A stretch of 18,619 nucleotides of DNA from an uncultured Clostridia bacterium (GTDB lineage Bacteria; Bacillota; Clostridia; Christensenellales; Borkfalkiaceae): NCBI GenBank assembly GCA_947088135.1, contig CAMUFJ010000033.1, forward strand, positions 1 to 18,619, written 5' to 3'. The notes beneath the pieces were generated by a model. The model did not search any database. It was not told the origin of the DNA and was given only the letters and a program-made list of their open reading frames with translations. The position numbers and the translations under genes were made by a program. Below, in pieces: positions 13,944-18,619 of the stretch. Position 1 is the first letter of the stretch; the number at the start of each line of letters is the position of its first letter.

Positions 13944-16556
13944 TTATTTTCTGCCGTAGTAAGCGTTGAGATACATCTGCTTGATTTCGCTCATGAGCGG
14001 ATATCTCGGATTAGCGCCCGTGCATTGATCGTCGAATGCGTCCTCGGTCATGGCGTCAAGACGCTCTAAGAACTGCTCTTCCGTCGCTTTGTCGCCAAGC
14101 GCTTCCTTAATCGTCTTGGGCTGACCGATACTCGCCTGCAATTCTTTCAGCTTCTTGACGAGCGCTTCCACGAGCTCGTCGTCCGTCTTGCCCTTCAAGC
14201 CGACGTACTTCGCAACGTCCGCGTATCTCGCTTTGCATTGAGGATATGCGTATTGCGGGAAAGTACCCATTTTCGCGGGCTGTTCGGCACTGTTGAAACG
14301 GATCACCTCTTCGAGCATGAGCGAATTCGCCATACCGTGAGGCAGGTGCCAATAGGAACCGAGCTTGTGCGCCATAGAGTGGCACACGCCGAGGAATGCG
14401 TTTGCAAACGCCATGCCCGCCATGCAGGAAGCGTTCGCCATTTTGTCGCGCGCCTCCGCGTCATGTCCGCCCTTCTCGTAAGCGCGGGGAAGATATTCGA
14501 AAATCAGCTTGATTGCTTCTTTTGCGATACCGTTTGTGAAATCGGTTGCCATAACAGACGCGATCGCCTCCAAGGCGTGACTCATTGCGTCGATCCCCGA
14601 GCAGGAGGTAAGCCCCTTGGGAATGTTCATCATGAGATCTGCGTCAACGATCGCCATATCGGGCATCAGCTCGTAATCTGCAAGCGGGTATTTCGTGCCC
14701 GTCTTTTCATCGGTGATGACCGCAAACGGCGTAACTTCCGAACCCGTACCCGCCGTAGTGGGAACGGCGACGAAGAGCGCCTTGTCGCCAAGGTGCGGGA
14801 AGGTGTAAACGCGCTTGCGGATATCCATAAAGCGCATTGCCATGTCCTGAAAGTCCACTTCGGGGTGTTCATACATAACCCACATGATTTTCGCCGCATC
14901 CATAGGCGAACCGCCGCCGACTGCGATGATGACGTCGGGGGCGAAATCGCGCATCTGCTTTACGCCCTCGTTTGCGCAGGCAAGCGTGGGATCGGGCGTT
15001 ACGTTGAAGAAGGTCGAATGGGAAATTCCCTCCGCGTCGAGCACGTCGGTGATTTTCTTGGTAAATCCGCTCTGATACAGGAAAGAGTCGGTCACGATGA
15101 AAGCCTTTTTCTTATTGTAAACCTGTTTCCCAAGCTCTTGAAGCGCAAGGGTAAGACAGCCGCGTTTGAAATATACCTTTTCGGGTGCTCTGAACCACAA
15201 CATATTTTCCTTCCTTTCCGCAACGGTTTTGATATTGATAAGGTGTTTTACGCCGACGTTTTCGGAAACGGAGTTCCCGCCCCACGAGCCGCAGCCGAGG
15301 GTGAGCGAAGGCGCAAATTTGAAGTTGTACAAATCGCCGATACCGCCCTGCGAGGAAGGAGTGTTGATCACGATTCTGCACGTTCTCATGACGGAGCGGA
15401 ACTGCGCAATCTTGTCCGCGCCCGTTTCGACGTTGATATAGAGCGACGAAGTATGTCCCAATCCGCCGTCGCGCACCAATCTGTCCGCCTTAGCAACCGC
15501 GTCGTTGAAATCCTTCGCCTTGTACATGGCGAGAACGGGAGAGAGCTTTTCGTGCGCGAACTCTTCGCTCGGTTCTACCGAGGTCACTTCGCCGACAAGC
15601 ACTTTGCTTCCCTCGGGAGCCTTGAAGCCGGAAAGCTCGGCAATCTTGCAAGCGGACTGACCTACGATTTTCGCGTTCAGCGCGCCGTTGATGATAATGG
15701 TCTTTCTCACCTTTTCCGTTTCGGACGGCGTGAGGAAGTATGCGCCGCGAAGCGCCATTTCCTGTTTGAATTCATCGTAAACGTCTTTGAGTACGATAAC
15801 GGATTGCTCGGAAGCGCAAATCATGCCGTTGTCGAAAGTCTTGGAGTGCAAAAGCGAAGATACTGCAAGCTTGATGTCCGCACTCGAATCGACGACGGCG
15901 GGCGTATTGCCTGCGCCCACGCCGAGAGCGGGTTTTCCGGAGGAATAAGCCGCCTTTACCATGCCGGGACCGCCGGTCGCGAGAATCATGTCCGCTTCGC
16001 GCATGATCATGCCGGAGAGCGGAACGGTGGGTTGATCGATCCAGCCGATAATGTCCTCGGGCGCGCCCGCCGCGATTGCCGCTTCGAGCACGATTTTCGC
16101 CGCTTCGATGGTGCAGTTTTTCGCGCGAGGGTGCGGTGAAATGATCAGACCGTTTCTCGTCTTTAAGCAGATGAGGCATTTGAAGATCGCCGTAGAAGTG
16201 GGATTGGTCGTGGGAATGACTGCGGCAAGCACGCCGATGGGCTCCGCGATTTTTGTAAGACCGAAACTTTCGTCCCGCTCGATAATGCCGCACGTCTTCG
16301 TGTTTTTATAAGCATTATAAATGTATTCGGACGCGTAATGGTTTTTGATGACCTTGTCCTCTACAATGCCCATGCCCGTTTCCTCCACTGCCATTTTGGC
16401 AAGCGGAATACGCATTTTGTTCGCGGCAAGCGAAGCGCGGTAAAAAATTTCGTCTACCTGTTCTTGCGTGTAGGTTGCGAATTTCTCCTGTGCGGCTCTG
16501 ACCCGTGCGAGCATCTGCCCGAGCGTTTCCTCATCGTTTACGATGAAGTCCTTCAT
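13944..16556 (-). CDS. adhE: Bifunctional acetaldehyde-CoA / alcohol dehydrogenase
   Basis: AdhE converts acetyl-CoA to acetaldehyde and then to ethanol, using two NADH. The 870-residue protein fuses an aldehyde dehydrogenase (about 1-440) to an iron-dependent alcohol dehydrogenase (about 450-870). The aldehyde half has catalytic Cys247 in FDNGMICASEQ and GVGAGNTPAVVDSSADI for NAD binding. The alcohol half has AVGGGSPMDAAK (545-556) and the iron ligands Asp656, His660 (GIDAMSHALE), His726 (CHSMAHKLG) and His740 (HLPHG). Both active sites are therefore intact. The gene starts 33 nt after rex, with GGAGG 6 nt before the ATG, and no promoter is visible between them, so it is probably transcribed with rex and placed under Rex control. 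A GC-rich terminator follows. Confidence 0.97.
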   Translation of the reverse strand: MKDFIVNDEETLGQMLARVRAAQEKFATYTQEQVDEIFYRASLAANKMRIPLAKMAVEETGMGIVEDKVIKNHYASEYIYNAYKNTKTCGIIERDESFGLTKIAEPIGVLAAVIPTTNPTSTAIFKCLICLKTRNGLIISPHPRAKNCTIEAAKIVLEAAIAAGAPEDIIGWIDQPTVPLSGMIMREADMILATGGPGMVKAAYSSGKPALGVGAGNTPAVVDSSADIKLAVSSLLHSKTFDNGMICASEQSVIVLKDVYDEFKQEMALRGAYFLTPSETEKVRKTIIINGALNAKIVGQSACKIAELSGFKAPEGSKVLVGEVTSVEPSEEFAHEKLSPVLAMYKAKDFNDAVAKADRLVRDGGLGHTSSLYINVETGADKIAQFRSVMRTCRIVINTPSSQGGIGDLYNFKFAPSLTLGCGSWGGNSVSENVGVKHLINIKTVAERKENMLWFRAPEKVYFKRGCLTLALQELGKQVYNKKKAFIVTDSFLYQSGFTKKITDVLDAEGISHSTFFNVTPDPTLACANEGVKQMRDFAPDVIIAVGGGSPMDAAKIMWVMYEHPEVDFQDMAMRFMDIRKRVYTFPHLGDKALFVAVPTTAGTGSEVTPFAVITDEKTGTKYPLADYELMPDMAIVDADLMMNIPKGLTSCSGIDAMSHALEAIASVMATDFTNGIAKEAIKLIFEYLPRAYEKGGHDAEARDKMANASCMAGMAFANAFLGVCHSMAHKLGSYWHLPHGMANSLMLEEVIRFNSAEQPAKMGTFPQYAYPQCKARYADVAKYVGLKGKTDDELVEALVKKLKELQASIGQPKTIKEALGDKATEEQFLERLDAMTEDAFDDQCTGANPRYPLMSEIKQMYLNAYYGRK

Positions 16557-16589
16557 GTTCTACCTCCGAAAAAAGTTGATTTATCCCGA

Positions 16590-17222
16590 TCAGCAAGTTA
16601 TCTCTCCGCAAAGCGCGGCAAGAGATACCGCCAAATCTTCATATTTTACGGAAATCCCCTCCGGGACTTCTAAATGTACGGGCGCGAAGCTGAGCACCGC
16701 GATGATTCCCGCCTTAATAAGCTCGTTGCAGGCTTCTTGCGCCGCATCGCGCGGAACGGTCAATATCCCAACCCGCACCCCGTGGCGCGCTACGATTTCT
16801 TCCAGCCGTTCCATGGGATATACGGGCTTACCCGCAAGCGCCCCTACCTTTTCAGGGGCGGAATCGAAAGCGGCAACGACGTGTATGCCGTAATTCTCGA
16901 AGCCTTCGTAAGCAAGGATCGCCCTGCCCAAACCTCCTGCGCCGACGACAACCGCGTCCGTCCAACGATCGTACCCTAAAAATTTTTCGATATCGCGAAT
17001 GAGCGTTTCAAGCTCGTAGCCGATACGCGGCTTGCCCTGCTGAGAGGACACGAGCGCCAAGTCCTTGCGGACGCTGATGGCAGTAAGCCCCATTCCCTTT
17101 GCTACGGTTGCCGAAGAAATGAATTTCTCGCCTTTGCCCTGCTCCCCTTTCAAAAAACGGAGATACGCCGGCATTCGGGAAACGGTTGCTTTGGAGATTG
17201 AATTTTCCCGTTCTGCAACCAT
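16590..17222 (-). CDS. rex: Redox-sensing transcriptional repressor Rex (divergent DNA-binding domain)
   Basis: Rex is a homodimer that binds DNA when NADH/NAD+ is low and lets go when NADH rises, controlling fermentation genes. The 210-residue protein has an N-terminal winged helix (ISKATVSRMPAYLRFLK at 9-25, AISVRKDLAL at 48-57) and a Rossmann domain with VVVGAGGLGRAIL (91-103), AAFDSAPEKVG (117-127), and the conserved LTVPRDAAQEACNELIKAG (154-172) and FAPVHLEVPEGISV (179-192). The wing reads VSSQQGKPRIGY (58-69), whereas classical Rex reads YFGxFGxxGxGY; most have GNLG where this has GGLG. GGAGG lies 4 nt before the ATG. It has its own promoter and a palindromic candidate operator, and precedes adhE, its usual target. 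Confidence 0.92.
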   Translation of the reverse strand: MVAERENSISKATVSRMPAYLRFLKGEQGKGEKFISSATVAKGMGLTAISVRKDLALVSSQQGKPRIGYELETLIRDIEKFLGYDRWTDAVVVGAGGLGRAILAYEGFENYGIHVVAAFDSAPEKVGALAGKPVYPMERLEEIVARHGVRVGILTVPRDAAQEACNELIKAGIIAVLSFAPVHLEVPEGISVKYEDLAVSLAALCGEITC

Positions 17223-17250
17223 TTTGCCTCCAAATTATATGCAAAGCGAA

Positions 17251-17274
17251 ATATCGATAAATTTTTATCGATAT
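17251..17274 (-). promoter_or_regulatory. Palindromic candidate operator of rex (11-2-11)
   Basis: ATATCGATAAA (17251-17261), TT, and TTTATCGATAT (17264-17274) form a perfect 11-bp inverted repeat. It lies immediately downstream of the rex -10 and covers the predicted start of transcription, the classic place for autorepression. Aligned with the usual Rex site (TTGTTAAA, 2 nt, TTTAACAA), the half-site TCGATAAA agrees at 6 of 8 positions. Binding by this Rex is inferred. Confidence 0.7.
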
Positions 17275-17276
17275 AA

Positions 17277-17305
17277 ATTATAGCAGATTTTGAAGGGAAT
17301 GTCAA
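17277..17305 (-). promoter_or_regulatory. Fully consensus promoter of rex-adhE
   Basis: On the minus strand TTGACA (17305-17300), a 17-bp spacer and TATAAT (17282-17277) match the sigma-A consensus at 12 of 12 positions. Transcription would start near 17270, inside the palindrome, giving a leader of about 48 nt. A second TATAAT at 17239-17234 has only a poor -35. Confidence 0.88.
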
Positions 17306-17388
17306 CAGTTTCAAAGCAAATTTTTTGCACAAATATTTTTGCTTAGAACTTGCTGATATTTTGCCCAAAAATACGGTTTTATCATGCA

Positions 17389-17416
17389 AAACCCGCCGAT
17401 TATCATCGGCGGGTTT
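17389..17416 (-). terminator. Terminator after valS
   Basis: AAACCCGCCGAT (17389-17400) pairs perfectly over 12 bp with ATCGGCGGGTTT (17405-17416) around a 4-nt loop. On the minus strand it ends in a short T4 run, 6 nt past the valS stop. The stem is strong and the tail short. Confidence 0.78.
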
Positions 17417-17422
17417 AAGAAA

Positions 17423-18619
17423 TTATAATTCTTTTAATTGTTTTTCTACTTTCGACTTCATGTCAAGGAATTTTTCCTTCTTGGCACGCTCGTCTTCAAC
17501 AAGCTTTTTGGGCGCCTTGGCGACAAAGTTTTTGTTCATAAGTTTACCGTCCGCACGGGCGATTTCCCCCATGATCCTGTCGAGTTCCTTTTGAAGGCGC
17601 GCGCGCTCCTCTTCAATGTTAACGAGCTCGCCCAAAGGAATGAAGATCTGTCCGAGTTCGCATACCTTAGAAACGGTCTTTTCCTCGAAAACGGGCGCGT
17701 CGGCAAAGTCGATCTCGCTTGCTCCCGCCAAACGGAGAATGGAATTCTTGTTTACGCTCACAAGGCGGCGCGCCTCGGTAACGAGGAACAAATGCACCTT
17801 TTTCGCGGGCGGGCAACCCACTTCCACCTTAATGGCGCGTACGGCTTTGATGAGGTCGATGATCCCCTCGAAGGCGCGCGCTTCTTTGCGGTAGGAAAGC
17901 TTGATGTTGTAGCGCGGATAATCCGCCTTGGCAATCAAGCCCTTTACGCCCGGAAGATAGGAATAAATTTCCTCCGTAACGAACGGAATAAACGGGTGCA
18001 ACAGCCGAAGAGTATTTTCGAGCACGAACAGGAGCACGCCGAGCGTCTGACACTTGCGCTCGGAATCTCCTCCGTAGAGCGCGGGCTTGCTCAGCTCGAT
18101 ATACCAATCGCAGAAATCGTTCCAAGCGAAGTCGGTGATTCTGTCCGCCGCAATTCCCAAATCAAACTTCTGCAAGGACAGCGTGACTTCGCGGATACAA
18201 GACTGCAAGCGGGATATGATCCATCGGTCGGCGGGCTGTAAACGGATCTTCCCGATCTCGGGCACGTCCGCCCCCTTCGCATTTATGACGACGAAACGCG
18301 CCGCATTCCAAATTTTATTGATGAAGTTGCGCGACGCTTCCACCTTCGTATCGGTGTAACGGCTGTCGTTGCCGGGGGCGACTCCCGTGATGAGGGAGAG
18401 ACGCAGGGAATCGGCTCCGTATTTATCGATGACTTCCAAGGGATCGATACCGTTCCCGAGTGATTTACTCATTTTGCGTCCCTGTTCGTCGCGAACCAAA
18501 CCGTGAATGAGCACGTCGCGGAACGGGACTTTTTCGGTGTACTCGATTCCCGAAAACATCATGCGCATGACCCAAAACGGAATAATGTCGTAGCCCGTAA
18601 CAAGCACGTCGGTGGGATA
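17423..18619 (-). CDS. valS: Valyl-tRNA synthetase, C-terminal part (N-terminus beyond the window)
   Basis: ValRS charges tRNA-Val. The frame is open to position 18619, and 398 residues are visible of a family length near 870-900. The visible part begins in the catalytic domain (YPTDVLVTGYDIIPFWVMRM), includes the KMSKS signature at 18475-18461 (GRKMSKSLGNGIDP), then the anticodon-binding domain (ADRWIISRL, FAWNDFCDWYIELSK, LHPFIPFVTEEIY). It ends in the ValRS-type C-terminal coiled coil (EEERARLQKELDRI to VEKQLKEL). The HIGH motif and editing domain lie off the right edge. An apparent GTG start near 18607 is an internal Val codon of this longer frame. A terminator follows the stop. No defect is seen. 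Confidence 0.97.
   Translation of the reverse strand, partial: YPTDVLVTGYDIIPFWVMRMMFSGIEYTEKVPFRDVLIHGLVRDEQGRKMSKSLGNGIDPLEVIDKYGADSLRLSLITGVAPGNDSRYTDTKVEASRNFINKIWNAARFVVINAKGADVPEIGKIRLQPADRWIISRLQSCIREVTLSLQKFDLGIAADRITDFAWNDFCDWYIELSKPALYGGDSERKCQTLGVLLFVLENTLRLLHPFIPFVTEEIYSYLPGVKGLIAKADYPRYNIKLSYRKEARAFEGIIDLIKAVRAIKVEVGCPPAKKVHLFLVTEARRLVSVNKNSILRLAGASEIDFADAPVFEEKTVSKVCELGQIFIPLGELVNIEEERARLQKELDRIMGEIARADGKLMNKNFVAKAPKKLVEDERAKKEKFLDMKSKVEKQLKEL

Noticed and set aside
14238..16139. Long plus-strand open frame (633 codons) opposite adhE
   Set aside because: It lies wholly within adhE, is Arg/His-rich, shows no recognisable motif and has no ribosome binding site. It is an antisense shadow.
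18605..18607. GTG taken as the start of a separate 394-residue protein
   Set aside because: The same frame continues upstream to the window edge with ValRS sequence (YPTD before the Val), so it is an internal codon.
1..18619. Defence island, prophage, transposon or CRISPR array
   Set aside because: No integrase, transposase, repeat-spacer array, restriction or toxin-antitoxin gene was seen; almost every coding stretch belongs to a known core family.

Overview
The window looks like a chromosomal segment of an anaerobic, fermentative member of the Bacillota (Clostridia or a close relative), probably an uncultured gut or sludge type. The reasons are an oxygen-independent ribonucleotide reductase (nrdD), a monomeric [FeFe] hydrogenase, a bifunctional AdhE, a Rex repressor, strong AGGAGG-type ribosome binding sites, consensus sigma-A promoters and the Firmicutes-type order murB / PHP / whiA / dnaE / pfkA. 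No phage, insertion sequence, CRISPR array, rRNA or tRNA was seen. The content is almost entirely housekeeping and core energy metabolism, so the interest lies mainly in regulatory DNA and a few divergent proteins.

Layout: every gene except one lies on the minus strand. Positions 1-1715 hold nrdD, cut by the left edge, preceded by a compound control region with two consensus promoters and two NrdR-like boxes whose centres are 31 bp apart. Positions 1982-2911 encode a lone PfkB-family sugar-phosphate kinase (FruK/LacC type) with its own promoter. Positions 3131-4093 are pfkA with a strong terminator. Upstream of pfkA runs a compact probable operon read right to left: a membrane-anchored solute-binding-like protein (10454-11368), murB (9520-10413), a PHP phosphoesterase (8716-9489), whiA (7808-8713) and dnaE (4213-7797). 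It is preceded by a structured leader or small-RNA region that ends in a strong intrinsic terminator (11404-11435). The rapZ and yvcK genes, which usually sit next to whiA in this neighbourhood, are absent.

A short gene for a Cys-rich DUF1540-type peptide (11573-11728, minus) diverges from rplI (11833-12276, plus), the only plus-strand gene. rplI converges on the [FeFe] hydrogenase gene (12328-13836, minus), and the two share one bidirectional terminator.

The right part is a redox and fermentation module: rex (16590-17222), adhE (13944-16556) and a group B-like [FeFe] hydrogenase. rex has a fully consensus promoter, with a perfect 11-2-11 palindrome covering the predicted start of transcription; this is a candidate autoregulatory operator that departs from the textbook Rex site. 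The window closes with the C-terminal part of valS (17423-18619), cut by the right edge. Together, rex senses NADH/NAD+, adhE disposes of NADH by making ethanol, and the hydrogenase probably senses or evolves H2.
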